Source: DATJGF01 sp035495315 (GTDB lineage: Bacteria; Verrucomicrobiota; Verrucomicrobiia; Limisphaerales; UBA8199). Taken from it: DNA of 64,000 nucleotides. The position numbers and the translations under genes are program-made. Numbering within the stretch: position 1 is the stretch's first letter; each line of letters starts with the position of its first letter. This document shows positions 8,589 through 17,125 of this stretch, one piece after another. Below the pieces are notes generated by a model. It was not told where the DNA came from. It made no database searches and saw nothing but the letters and a program-made list of their open reading frames with translations. Location: positions 1-64,000 of the forward strand of contig DATJGF010000145.1 of NCBI GenBank assembly GCA_035495315.1, in the 5' to 3' direction.

Positions 8589-11500
8589 TTGACCTCTCGT
8601 CGTGGTTGCCCCCTGGTCAAGGGGAGCTCGAAGCTGATGATGGTGCCCTCGCCGGGAGCGGATATACACTGCAAGGTGCCACCGATTTCTTCCATACGGG
8701 CGCGCAAATTGGCGAGCCCGTGACCGGATTCCTCGGCGGGGAGGAAGCCGGTGCCGTTATCTCGCACGCGAACGGCCAAGATTTGAACGGTGAGTTCGAG
8801 GCTGACGGTGACTTCTTTAGCGTCGGCGTGGCGGATGACATTATTCAAAGCTTCGCGGACGCTGAGGGCGAGGTGATGTCGAGCCTTGGCGTCGAGGGGA
8901 ATGGGGGGAATGTCTTCGGGAAAATCCAGCTTGATGCGGATGTCGCGCGCGCTGAGGAACTGTTCAACCTGGGCTTCGAGAAAATCGGCGAAGCTGGAAA
9001 CGGTGTCACAACGGGGATTGACGGTCCAAACGACTTCGCGCATCCGTTCGGCCAGATCCCGCGTGCGTTGAGCGGTTTGGCAGAGGCGGACGGCCAAACT
9101 CGGTTTGTCGGAGGTGTCACGACCGACGAGGTCGAGTTCCAGAGCGAGTCCGGTCAAGGCGGTGCCCAAATCGTCGTGGAGGTCGCGAGCGATGCGGGAG
9201 CGTTCGTTGGCAAGGGCCCGTTGTTCTTCGAGTTTGAGGAGGCGATGTTGCCAGCGCAATCGGTATCGTTGCACGGCAACTGCGAGGACAATGATGATTA
9301 AGCCCGAGCCGATGTAGAATTGGGAAGTTTGCCAGAAATGCGGGGCGACGGAGAAGGCAAAGGCAGCGACCTGCGGGCTCCAGGCGCCGTGTTCGTTGCG
9401 GGCTTTGACTTCGAAGTTATAGCGCCCGGGCTTGAGGTTGGTGTAAAAGGCGACGCGGCGAGGGCCGGCATCGCGCCAGGAAGTGTCGTGACCTTTCAAT
9501 TGATAAGCGAAGGAGACTCGTTTGGGATTGAGGAAGCTGTTGGCGGTATAGCGAATTTCGACGACCCGGCCACGGCCGGCCGGGAAGCGAGCCAAGACGC
9601 CCTGGGTGAAATTGGTGGCCTCGCGGGTAAAGGCGCCGTCCTTGAAGGTGAGTTGGTCATCGACGAGCACTTCCTCGACGACGACCGCTGCAGGCACCTC
9701 GGTTGAAACGACGTTCCTGGAGTCGATAGTGGAGCAACCGCGGGTGGTGGAGAACCACAGCCGGGCGTCAGCGGTGATGGTGGCGTTAGGCTGGCACTCA
9801 CCGTTGCACTCGGTGGAGGCGAGGCCGTCGGCTTCAGCGAAGCAGACGGCATTGACCCAGTTGGCGGAGCCGCCGGCGACAGCGTTGAGCTGGTTTTTAG
9901 GAATGCGGAAAACGCCGCGATTGCAGCTTGCCCAGTAAAATCCGTTTGGATCTTCAACCAATGAATAAAGAGCGCTATCGGGCAGGCCGTGGCGCGTGAT
10001 GACGAGTTGGGGGTTGTGGGGACCGAGCCGGTTCAGACCGGTGGGGGTGCTGAGCCAGACAGCGCCACTGTTTTCAGCCAGGAGGGGTGAAACGAAGTCA
10101 CTGGAGAGGCCGGTTTGTTTGGTAAACTGGACGCGGTCTTTGCCAGCAAGGCGGTAGGCGCCGGCGCCTTCGGTGCCGACCCAAATGGCGCCGTCGTGTG
10201 CCTGCTGAATGCCGGTGATTCGGATGTTGGGGAGACGCAGCTCCGGGGTGAAGCGGCCGTCGGTGGAGCGACAAACGAGGCCGGCCTCCGAGCCAATCCA
10301 GAGCTGACCGGCGCTGTCTTCGAGGAGGCTGGAGGCGGTCCAGCTATTGGAGCAGCCACAGGCCGCATCAGGGACACTTGTGAACTGACTGTCGTGCAAG
10401 ACCTTCAGGCCTTCATTTTTGACGCCGAACCAGACTGTGCCGGCACGATCTTCGAGGACGGCGCGGACGGAATGTTCGAGCTGCATGCCGGGGTTGAGGC
10501 AGGTATTGGTGAATTTGGAGAGGAGGCCGTCCTGCAAGCGGAAGAGGCCCTCGCTGGTGCCGAACCAAAGGCGATCGTGGAGGCCGGTGCAAATGGAGAA
10601 GACTTCAATTTTTTCGCCGAGGCTGTTGGTGGTGAGAATTGAGTTGAAGGGGCGTGGCCTGAGTTGGATCAGTCCGGAGTCGCCAGTGCCGACCCAAACG
10701 ACGCCGTCCTGACCGGCGAGAATGCAGCGCAAATCGCGGGAGGGGAGGTCGGGGACGTCGAGTTGTGCGGGCCCGTTGGTGCGGAGGAGAAAGACGCGGG
10801 GGCAAGCTTCGGTTATGCACCAGAATGCACCGAAGCTGTCTTCGGAGGCGTGAGTGATGCGGCCTCCTTCGAGACCTTCGGGGAGAGGTTGGTATGCGAT
10901 CGGGCCGGCGGTTGTCTTTGCAAAGCGTTTTGAGTCACAGAGCCAAAAGCCTCCGCCTGCTGAGGGGAGGAGGAGGTCGGGGATGCGATTCAATCCCGGG
11001 AGGAGGGTTTCGACAGGGTCGAATTTTCCGGTTTTGACCGCGAGGCGCTGCCAACGGGGATGGCCGGACCAGGCTGCAAAGCTGAGCCAAAGATCACCGT
11101 TGATTTTTTCAATGACGGGGCCGCAGCGACAATCCACCAAGCCGTCGCTTTCGGTGTAGGTTTTGAGGATGTGGCCGTCGAAGAGCTTCAAGCCATCGGC
11201 CATGGCGAGCCAGATCCCGCGAGTGTGACTGGCGCACGAGCCATAGATGAGGGCTTGGAGCGGTGCGTGGCCGGTTGGAAAGACGGTCCAGTCGCCATGA
11301 TCGAAGCAAGCGAGGCCGTCAGCGGTTCTGACCCAGATTTTGCCTGTGCCATCTTCACCGAGGTCCCAAATGCAGGGGTCGCCGCCGGCGGCGGGTAGGA
11401 ACTCATTATAGTAGACGGTGAAGTTCAAGCCGTCGTAGCGGGCTAATCCGGCGCTGGTGCCGATCCAGAGGTAACCGTTGCGAGACTGAACGAGGAACCG

Positions 11501-11656
11501 AACTGTGTTTTGGGGCAAGCCGTCCTGGGTGGTGAGCTGTTTGAGGCTGTAAGAAACGACGGGTTGGTAGGCCGGAACAGCTCCGCAGCAAAGCGGGAGA
11601 GGAAGTCCCCACCCCAGCGCTGAGAGGAGCACCAGGTGCGCGCGGTGGAAAAGCAT
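8585..11656 (-). CDS. two-component propeller sensor histidine kinase
   Basis: A 1,023-residue membrane sensor kinase. A signal peptide (~1-27) leads into about 14 Reg_prop blades (repeated G.LWIGT..GL.R and GAVWLST.TGLNRL patterns) that form a periplasmic double beta-propeller to ~residue 690. A Y_Y_Y domain follows (YQLKGHDTSW to GRYNFEVKARN), then a single membrane segment at ~785-805 (IGSGLIIIVLAVAVQRY). The cytoplasmic part is a HisKA_3 dimerisation domain with the phospho-acceptor His in RIARDLHDDLGTAL, and a HATPase_c domain with N-box EALNNVIRHA, G1 DNGTGF and G2 GHGLANL. It is coupled to the LuxR-type regulator downstream. The architecture resembles hybrid polysaccharide sensors of Bacteroidetes, but here the regulator is separate. 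Confidence 0.95.
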   Translation of the reverse strand: MLFHRAHLVLLSALGWGLPLPLCCGAVPAYQPVVSYSLKQLTTQDGLPQNTVRFLVQSRNGYLWIGTSAGLARYDGLNFTVYYNEFLPAAGGDPCIWDLGEDGTGKIWVRTADGLACFDHGDWTVFPTGHAPLQALIYGSCASHTRGIWLAMADGLKLFDGHILKTYTESDGLVDCRCGPVIEKINGDLWLSFAAWSGHPRWQRLAVKTGKFDPVETLLPGLNRIPDLLLPSAGGGFWLCDSKRFAKTTAGPIAYQPLPEGLEGGRITHASEDSFGAFWCITEACPRVFLLRTNGPAQLDVPDLPSRDLRCILAGQDGVVWVGTGDSGLIQLRPRPFNSILTTNSLGEKIEVFSICTGLHDRLWFGTSEGLFRLQDGLLSKFTNTCLNPGMQLEHSVRAVLEDRAGTVWFGVKNEGLKVLHDSQFTSVPDAACGCSNSWTASSLLEDSAGQLWIGSEAGLVCRSTDGRFTPELRLPNIRITGIQQAHDGAIWVGTEGAGAYRLAGKDRVQFTKQTGLSSDFVSPLLAENSGAVWLSTPTGLNRLGPHNPQLVITRHGLPDSALYSLVEDPNGFYWASCNRGVFRIPKNQLNAVAGGSANWVNAVCFAEADGLASTECNGECQPNATITADARLWFSTTRGCSTIDSRNVVSTEVPAAVVVEEVLVDDQLTFKDGAFTREATNFTQGVLARFPAGRGRVVEIRYTANSFLNPKRVSFAYQLKGHDTSWRDAGPRRVAFYTNLKPGRYNFEVKARNEHGAWSPQVAAFAFSVAPHFWQTSQFYIGSGLIIIVLAVAVQRYRLRWQHRLLKLEEQRALANERSRIARDLHDDLGTALTGLALELDLVGRDTSDKPSLAVRLCQTAQRTRDLAERMREVVWTVNPRCDTVSSFADFLEAQVEQFLSARDIRIKLDFPEDIPPIPLDAKARHHLALSVREALNNVIRHADAKEVTVSLELTVQILAVRVRDNGTGFLPAEESGHGLANLRARMEEIGGTLQCISAPGEGTIISFELPLTRGQPRREVK

Positions 11657-12155
11657 AGGTCACGTAATAACACGGAGGCCTCCGGTTGAAAAGGACACAG
11701 ACTTTGGGAATTCGAGTCAGGGCATTAAAGCAGGGGGGAGCGGGCTGCGGTATCCACACTTTTGGGGATACCCGGTGGGCGGGGACGATTGTAGATTTCG
11801 AACAATTCACCCCAGGCAAAACAGGTGCATGCTGTCATTATGATTTTTGATCGCTGGGGGGTAGAGATCAAAGTCGCCCGCAGTCGTTGCGGTCCCGGCA
11901 AGGTCCACGGTGGTGCGGGGGGGCCTTGCGGACGCGGCTGCCGGCGGAGCGCTGAGGGTGGGGTCATTGCTCGAGCTCGAGCAGTTCGAGGGTGGCCTCA
12001 TCCGAGGCGCGATTTGTACACTGGGATTTGGTCACCTCCACAACTGGCAGTCGAGCGAGGGGAATTGGATTGCTTCGGACGCTATGGGCCAATGCGCCGG
12101 CGACGCTGTTGTTGCCGTGCTTCCGATGCCGCTTTTCCGCTCTAACTCTGCCTTG
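11657..12155. other. intergenic region with a comM 3' remnant
   Basis: No intact gene was found between the two histidine kinases. Part of it (12035-12100) resembles the extreme 3' end of comM and is listed separately. The rest is GC-rich with many overlapping short frames but no recognisable domain. Confidence 0.5.
12035..12100 (-). pseudogene. remnant of comM 3' end
   Basis: About 45 bases here match the last codons of the comM gene at 15735 with few changes (shared tccacaactggc, gtcgagcgag, ggaattggat, gcttcgga). Read on the minus strand they give SEAIQFPSLDCQLWR, against SEAIQFRSLDRQLWT in the longer copy. Similarity fades beyond ~12100 towards the 3' end of the adjacent histidine kinase. 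It is a vestige of a second comM copy, or a duplicated tail of the same gene. Confidence 0.6.
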
Positions 12156-13034
12156 TCACCGAAGGGTTCGAGCCCCCTGTTCGACCAACTCACCTGGCCC
12201 CGAGAGGTAATGTGCAGGCGTTTTCCGATCGCTGAGCACGCTTTTAGGGCCAAACGTAAAATGGAAAATCGCGCCTCGTCCCACTTCGCCCTCCGCCCAG
12301 ATGCGCCCTCCGTGACGCTGGATGATGCGTCGGGCCGTTGCCAGCCCGATGCCCGCGCCAGGGAATTCCTCCTCGGTATGGAGACGTTCGAACGGCTGAA
12401 AGAGCCGGCCGGCTGAGGCCATATCGAAACCCGCGCCGTTGTCTCGTACATAGTATTCAACCAATCCCTCGGTTTGGAGCACAGCCCCAAACTCGATTCG
12501 ACCCAGCGAGCAGCGCGCGGTGTACTTCCAGGCGTTGGACAAAAGATTGTTCATCAGGATCTCAATCAGCCCGGGGTCGCCTTCGACCTCGAGGGCGGAA
12601 GCGATGAGCCATTCGACTCGGCGCGCTGGAGCACGGGCTGAGAGTTCTGCAGCGATGTCCCAGGCCATCTGGCTCAAATCGACCCGGCGATACAACAACT
12701 CAGTTCGAGCGATCCTCGCCAGGCGAAGCAAGTCCTGCGTCAAGCGAAAACTGCGGTCGACGCAGCTCTGGATGCCGGCCAGGTATTTTTGGGAAACGTC
12801 GTCGAGCTTTGCGCCGGCGTGTCTTTCCAAACAGGCCAGATAAGCCTGAATCTGCGCCAAGGGCGCGCTAACATCGTGGGAAACCGAGTAGGAGAAGGCT
12901 TCTAATTCTTCATTCAGCTTTTGGAGCTGCGCTGTTCGCTCGAGGACGCCAGTGTCAAACTCAGCGGGCAGCGGCGACTCATCCGTGAGGGTCGGCGGGC
13001 CATGCCGCTCTTTCAGATGCAGAATATTCGCCAT
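12156..13034 (-). CDS. sensor histidine kinase lacking a sensory domain
   Basis: A 292-residue cytosolic histidine kinase. After ~28 unremarkable residues and a short coiled coil (RTAQLQKLNEELEAF) comes a HisKA domain with the phospho-acceptor His in FSYSVSHDVSAPLAQIQ. The HATPase_c domain has N-box NNLLSNAWKYT, G1 DNGAGFD and G2 GAGIGLATARRIIQ. This arrangement is like the C-terminal module of bacteriophytochrome-type kinases, but with no PAS, GAF or membrane segments, so input must come from a partner. It is the last gene of a three-gene minus-strand unit, after the double-receiver protein and the coiled-coil protein (57 bases downstream of the latter). No strong ribosome-binding site precedes the ATG. 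Confidence 0.9.
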   Translation of the reverse strand: MANILHLKERHGPPTLTDESPLPAEFDTGVLERTAQLQKLNEELEAFSYSVSHDVSAPLAQIQAYLACLERHAGAKLDDVSQKYLAGIQSCVDRSFRLTQDLLRLARIARTELLYRRVDLSQMAWDIAAELSARAPARRVEWLIASALEVEGDPGLIEILMNNLLSNAWKYTARCSLGRIEFGAVLQTEGLVEYYVRDNGAGFDMASAGRLFQPFERLHTEEEFPGAGIGLATARRIIQRHGGRIWAEGEVGRGAIFHFTFGPKSVLSDRKTPAHYLSGPGELVEQGARTLR

Positions 13035-13090
13035 GGTCTAATGGCTGCAGGGCTGCAGAGGGGCGCCGCGGGGGATTGCCCGGCGAGTTT

Positions 13091-14110
13091 TCACGGTTCG
13101 CCAGCGCTGCCCACTGCTTTTGATGTAGACCTCGTCAGAAGCGAGCCGAGGCTCGCCGCGTGGGCTTGAATTTGCCGCACCAACTCCTGACGTTCTACCC
13201 ATTGCGTTTGCAGGGATTCCTCGACAAAGCCAGCCCGCTCTTCGGCGGCGACCCGGGCTTCCCGCTCCGCGACTATCTCTTTGTGAGCGTCAGACAAGGC
13301 TCGTTCCTGCTCGTCGCGTTGGAGTTCGAGCGCGGCGAGCTCTTTCTTGAGGGCCGTGGCCACTGCTTGCTGGGTCTGCAGCAGCAGCGACAAGGCATCG
13401 GCCTGTTGCTTCGCTTGCTGGCATGAGTCATCGCTGGACTTCAGTTTTTGCTGCCATTCCTGCCGCTCCCGCTCGAGGCTAGCGAGGAGGCTGGTGAACT
13501 GCTCGGCCTGGTTGCGTTCGGCTGCCTCGTGGCTTTTGATCTCTCGGGCAGCGTCAGCCTGAGCCTGGGCGAGGGTGCGGGTTAACTCTTCGACTTTACT
13601 ATGCAGCGAGGCGCATTCGCTCGCCAACTCACTTTCACGCAACAACATCTCTTCGATGCCTTTCTGCAACAAGGAACTGGCTTGCTTCAATTCCGCGCAG
13701 CGTGGCTTGACCGCCGGCCTGGAATCAACCTTACTGGCATCCTTTGGGGTACCCGATGCTTCAGCCTTTAGCTTAGGTCCGCCGACAAAGCCCAGGGACG
13801 TGTCTGCTTTCTGGCTGGTGGCCGCCGCCTCCGGGCGGTTAGCCGCCAGGTGCTGGACGCGGGCGTAAAGCTTGGTGGCGTTGAAAAAGTCCCGCTCATT
13901 CTGGACCCAAAGTTCCACACCGCTGACGCCGAACGCGTCCGCTATGGGGTGGCGACGCTTCTCCGAAGCGATGCCGGCCTTGAGGAGTTCCCTCCTAACC
14001 TCGTCGACCTCGTTTTCGTTGCGGGAGGACATCAACCGCAGACACAAATACGGGGCCGAGGCATTAGGCTGGAGTTGCGCTTGATTTTGCCTGCTGTTGA
14101 AAAACTTCAT
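13091..14110 (-). CDS. coiled-coil protein with an N-terminal DUF2007-like domain
   Basis: A 339-residue soluble protein. Residues ~20-85 (LCLRLMSSRNENEVDEVRREL ... GVELWVQNERDF) resemble the small alpha-beta fold of putative signal-transducing DUF2007 proteins; this match is by eye and uncertain. Residues ~140-320 are a long, charged, Ala/Glu/Gln-rich coiled coil with heptad spacing. AAGGA lies nine bases before the ATG. It sits between a double-receiver protein (35 bases upstream) and a sensorless histidine kinase, which suggests a structural or adaptor role in that signalling unit. I do not recognise a specific function. Confidence 0.7.
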   Translation of the reverse strand: MKFFNSRQNQAQLQPNASAPYLCLRLMSSRNENEVDEVRRELLKAGIASEKRRHPIADAFGVSGVELWVQNERDFFNATKLYARVQHLAANRPEAAATSQKADTSLGFVGGPKLKAEASGTPKDASKVDSRPAVKPRCAELKQASSLLQKGIEEMLLRESELASECASLHSKVEELTRTLAQAQADAAREIKSHEAAERNQAEQFTSLLASLERERQEWQQKLKSSDDSCQQAKQQADALSLLLQTQQAVATALKKELAALELQRDEQERALSDAHKEIVAEREARVAAEERAGFVEESLQTQWVERQELVRQIQAHAASLGSLLTRSTSKAVGSAGEP

Positions 14111-14144
14111 ACTGTGTTGTCCTTGGAGATTATTTTATCTGGCA

Positions 14145-15425
14145 TCAACCATCCGCCAATTCCGTCGATTCAGGACCCCTATCCCGTATCTTCCCGACAG
14201 AACCCAAACTCGGCTGCATTTGCGTTCTGACCAAACGCATCAAGACCCTGGCTGCCAATTCCTGAGGCAGGATGGGTTTGGCAATCAGGTCATCCGCGCC
14301 GATCAGAGCGCTCGCCGCCCGAATTTCCGGATCGTCGTGTGCCGCGATCAGGATTACGGGGGTCCTCTCATAGCCCGGCACACCGCGCAGGCACTCGCGT
14401 AATTGCAATCCATTGAGCACTGGCATCTCGATTCTCAAAATAACCAGATCATAATGCTCGCTGTTGATCCATTGCCACGCCGCGACGGAGTCTTCAGTGC
14501 TGCGCGCGTTGAGCTGAGCCCGACGCAATGCGGCCACGACCACCTCATTGGCCACCGGATCATCGTCCACGACCAGCACGTGGGCCGAGAGCGGCGTGCC
14601 GCCGTCCGATTCGCCGGTTTTTTGTGAAAGCAGCCCGACAACTTCCACCAAACGGTCCACCGTTCGCAGCGCGGAAGTGCCAAGCTGCTCCGGATTCTCC
14701 ATTAGCACCTGCAACAAGGCATCCAACACTGCTGTTGCCTGTGCCAGCACTGCTAACCCGGCCAGGTCCGCCGTCTGGGCCAAGCAACGGACCTTCAAGA
14801 ACAGGTCCTGTAAATGGTCCTGTTGCTCGGCCCCGGATAGGGGCTCGCACAAGAGAGCCGCAGACAGGTTGCCAAGGTCGCAGCATATCGCGGAAGCATC
14901 GGCCAGAAAACCCGCCCTGGCTTCCGCCGCGCCTTCTTCCGTGCCGCCTTGAACCGTGTCATCGCGCCAATCCGTTGCGGTGGCCTGTGCTGGAGGCGCA
15001 TCCGGCGGCGTTCCGTGATCGGCCAATGGCTGCAATGGCCTGGCTGACACTAGAGCCCTCGGCTCGAGGATTTCGTCGATAGCAGCCATCAACACTGTTG
15101 GACTGCACTGGTCCTTACGAAAAGCCTTCTGAATGCCGATTCTCGCAGCATGCCGCCCCACGTCGTTGTGGAGCTCATTCGCGAGCACTACCACCGGAGT
15201 AGCCGCCAACCTCGGCTGTCCGCGAACGAACTTGAGCACGTCCACACCCGTAACCTCCGGCATCATCAGGTCGAGCACGACCAGGTCCGGTTTTGCGGAC
15301 TCCAAAAGCGATAAGGCCGCGGCGCCGCTTGCCGCGGTAGCTACTTGAAATCCATGCGCCGAGAGCCGGTCGCGGTAGGCCCGAGTCGTGACGGCGTCAT
15401 CATCCACCAGCAGCAGTCGTTTCAT
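14145..15425 (-). CDS. REC-(Hpt-like)-REC signalling protein with a degenerate second receiver
   Basis: A 426-residue protein with two receiver domains around a helical Hpt-like middle. REC1 (~residues 3-120) keeps the DDD acidic pocket, the phospho-acceptor Asp in PDLVVLDLMMPE and Lys in FRKDQ, but has Ala where Thr/Ser is usual (VVVLAN). The middle (~165-270) is helical; the usual Hpt histidine position reads LKVRCLAQT, so it lacks an obvious phospho-His. REC2 (~285-410) keeps VVDDDP and the KP pair (IAKPILP), but the acceptor position is Arg (YDLVILRIEMPVLNG), so it should not be phosphorylated in the normal way. There is no DNA-binding output domain. A good AAGGGG ribosome-binding site precedes the ATG. 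It leads the operon with the coiled-coil protein and the histidine kinase. Confidence 0.88.
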   Translation of the reverse strand: MKRLLLVDDDAVTTRAYRDRLSAHGFQVATAASGAAALSLLESAKPDLVVLDLMMPEVTGVDVLKFVRGQPRLAATPVVVLANELHNDVGRHAARIGIQKAFRKDQCSPTVLMAAIDEILEPRALVSARPLQPLADHGTPPDAPPAQATATDWRDDTVQGGTEEGAAEARAGFLADASAICCDLGNLSAALLCEPLSGAEQQDHLQDLFLKVRCLAQTADLAGLAVLAQATAVLDALLQVLMENPEQLGTSALRTVDRLVEVVGLLSQKTGESDGGTPLSAHVLVVDDDPVANEVVVAALRRAQLNARSTEDSVAAWQWINSEHYDLVILRIEMPVLNGLQLRECLRGVPGYERTPVILIAAHDDPEIRAASALIGADDLIAKPILPQELAARVLMRLVRTQMQPSLGSVGKIRDRGPESTELADG

Positions 15426-15734
15426 AAATCATCCCCTTCATACCCATAACTACATATCAAAAGCTTGTGACCTCCGCGCGACTGATCTCTCGCGTCCTTG
15501 ACCTACAGATGAAAGTGGTGCTCGACACAAAAACGATCGTCAACCGACTTCGATGCAACCTACTCTCTCACGACCCCCGTGATACACACAATTCGCCCTA
15601 CTACGGACAGGCACCCGCAGATTCACGGACAAATCCAACGCGGACCCGGACGGCTTGCGATTTCTCAAGTCATTGGTTGCGCTGGAAAACGCACTGGTGC
15701 GCACGTGAATAAAAGGTTTGCTAAGGAGAAGCAC
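15426..15734. other. intergenic region, nothing recognised
   Basis: This spacer lies between the double-receiver gene and the truncated comM. Short frames cross it but show no domain or ribosome-binding site. It should contain the promoter of the minus-strand signalling operon; no clear -35/-10 pair could be picked out by eye. Confidence 0.4.
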
Positions 15735-16433
15735 TCACGTCCACAACTGGCGGTCGAGCGAGCGGAATTGGATCGCTTCGGAAATATGATCGCCAATGAT
15801 TTGTTCGGACTCAGCCAGGTCGGCGATGGTGCGGGCGACTTTGAGGACGCGATCGTAAGCGCGGGCGCTGAGATTCAAATCCGACATCGCGAACTTCAGC
15901 AACTCCATCGTGGACTCGTCCAAGGTGCAGTATTGTTTCAGTTCGCGGCTGCCCATGCGGGCGTTGCAGGTAATGCGCGGCTTGTCTTTGAAGCGCAGTT
16001 GCTGGCGGCGGCGGGCGGCAATGACGCGTTCGCGGATTTGCGCGGAGCTTTCGCCATTGCTCGCGCTGGTGATGTCCTGAAATTTCACAGCGGGCACTTC
16101 AATGTGCAGGTCGATGCGATCGAGGAGTGGACCGGAAATGCGTCCGAGATAACTTTGGATTTCGCGCGGCGAACTGCGCGACTCGGCTGGCATTTTTCCA
16201 TCGGGCGTTGGGTTCATCGCGGCGACCAACATGAATTGAGAGGGAAAGGTCATGGTTCCGGCGGCGCGAGAAATGGTGACGCGCCCTTCTTCGAGCGGCT
16301 GGCGCATGGTTTCCAGCACGCTGCGTTTGAACTCGGGCAACTCATCGAGGAACAGCACGCCGTGATGTGCAATCGAGATCTCTCCCGGAGTGGGATTGAT
16401 ATTACCGCCGAGCAGGCCCGCGTCAGAAGCGGT
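15735..16433 (-). pseudogene. comM: 5'-truncated comM (YifB/Mg-chelatase-like AAA+ ATPase)
   Basis: The C-terminal ~232 codons of a ComM/YifB ATPase, the helicase involved in natural transformation, normally about 500 residues. The preserved part begins at TASDAGLLGG, continues PGEISIAHHGVLFLDELPEF (Walker B) and runs through the Mg-chelatase C-terminal domain to SEAIQFRSLDRQLWT and a stop. Upstream on the same strand the frame meets a TAG at 16437-16439 and the N-terminal domain and Walker A are missing. The break is at about 16433, immediately beside the divergent HTH gene. An ATG at 16358 (MLFLDELPEF) could start a 207-aa fragment, but without Walker A it would not be an active ATPase. Probably a remnant of insertion or recombination. 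Confidence 0.85.
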
Positions 16434-16441
16434 TGGCTACG

Positions 16442-16708
16442 ATGCCTTTTTGTCACTTGAGGCTGATCGAAGTCAAGCCAAAGAACGACAGCTACTTATG
16501 GAAACCGGAACTTTATCCAGCCTATCCCCGGCATGTCGGCGAACAGATTAAGAAGAGACGGTTCGATTTGAAGATTACGTCTGTTCAATGCTGCATGATT
16601 CTCGGTATAAACAAGACCACCCTGGTCGATTGGGAGCTGGGCAGACACAAACCGAGTCTTGAGAATCGTGAAAAGATTGCACGGTTCCTCAAGACTTACC
16701 CCTCTTAA
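16442..16708 (+). CDS. small XRE-type helix-turn-helix protein
   Basis: An 88-residue protein starting at MPFCHLRLIEVKPK. Residues ~30-80 form a Cro/C1-like helix-turn-helix: VGEQIKKRRFDLKIT, then the turn SVQCCMILGINKTTLVDWELGRHKPS. It probably binds DNA; target unknown. The start at 16442 is preferred over an upstream in-frame ATG because small HTH proteins of this type commonly begin MPFCH (recollection of the family, not checked). It begins within ten bases of the point where comM is cut, so its arrival probably caused that truncation. Possible similar C-terminal remnants lie at 16876-16932. Confidence 0.6.
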   Translation: MPFCHLRLIEVKPKNDSYLWKPELYPAYPRHVGEQIKKRRFDLKITSVQCCMILGINKTTLVDWELGRHKPSLENREKIARFLKTYPS

Positions 16709-17125
16709 CGCCTGCGAAGCATCATTCGAGGTTTTTGTGACCCCCGAAAGCAGTTGGCGGGCGGTCTTCGTCAAGCGAGATGATTGACCTTAAACTGCAT
16801 TATTGCGTCAAGCTTCTTTTCTAACCGGCAAGGAAATGGACAAAGGTACCCTCGTGGCACTGAAACAAGCAGGAAATAAACCGAGGCCCGTCCACTGTCT
16901 GAGACTAATCCGATTCCTCGGATATGTCCGGCGCGTGCCAATCTCGGCCAAACCTAGTGCGCTCGTTGTCGGTCAGGTGCCACTTCAACGACCCTCACTG
17001 GAGCGAGGCCGAGTGACGTCCGTTATGCAATCATAACGGACGCCCCGGAATCGGATGAGGCCGCACTCAATGGCCTCTGTGCACCTGTAGTGTGGTCCAG
17101 AAATAGCGCCTGGCCCCGCCCTTCA
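16709..17125. other. intergenic region with a possible HTH-gene remnant
   Basis: No intact gene. A plus-strand stretch at 16876-16932 reads GNKPRPVHCLRLIRFLGYVRR, which resembles the common C-terminal ending (P..R..P.II.FLGY.P) of small XRE-type proteins like that encoded just upstream. It lacks a matching N-terminal half. The rest shows no recognisable feature. Confidence 0.35.

Noticed and set aside
13091..14110. Coiled-coil protein as a chemotaxis or chromosome-segregation factor
   Set aside because: Only generic heptads support this; no receptor, SMC head or other defining domain is present.
15579..16460. Long plus-strand frame opposite the comM fragment
   Set aside because: It is the reverse of a real coding sequence; its residues follow the comM codons and match no family.
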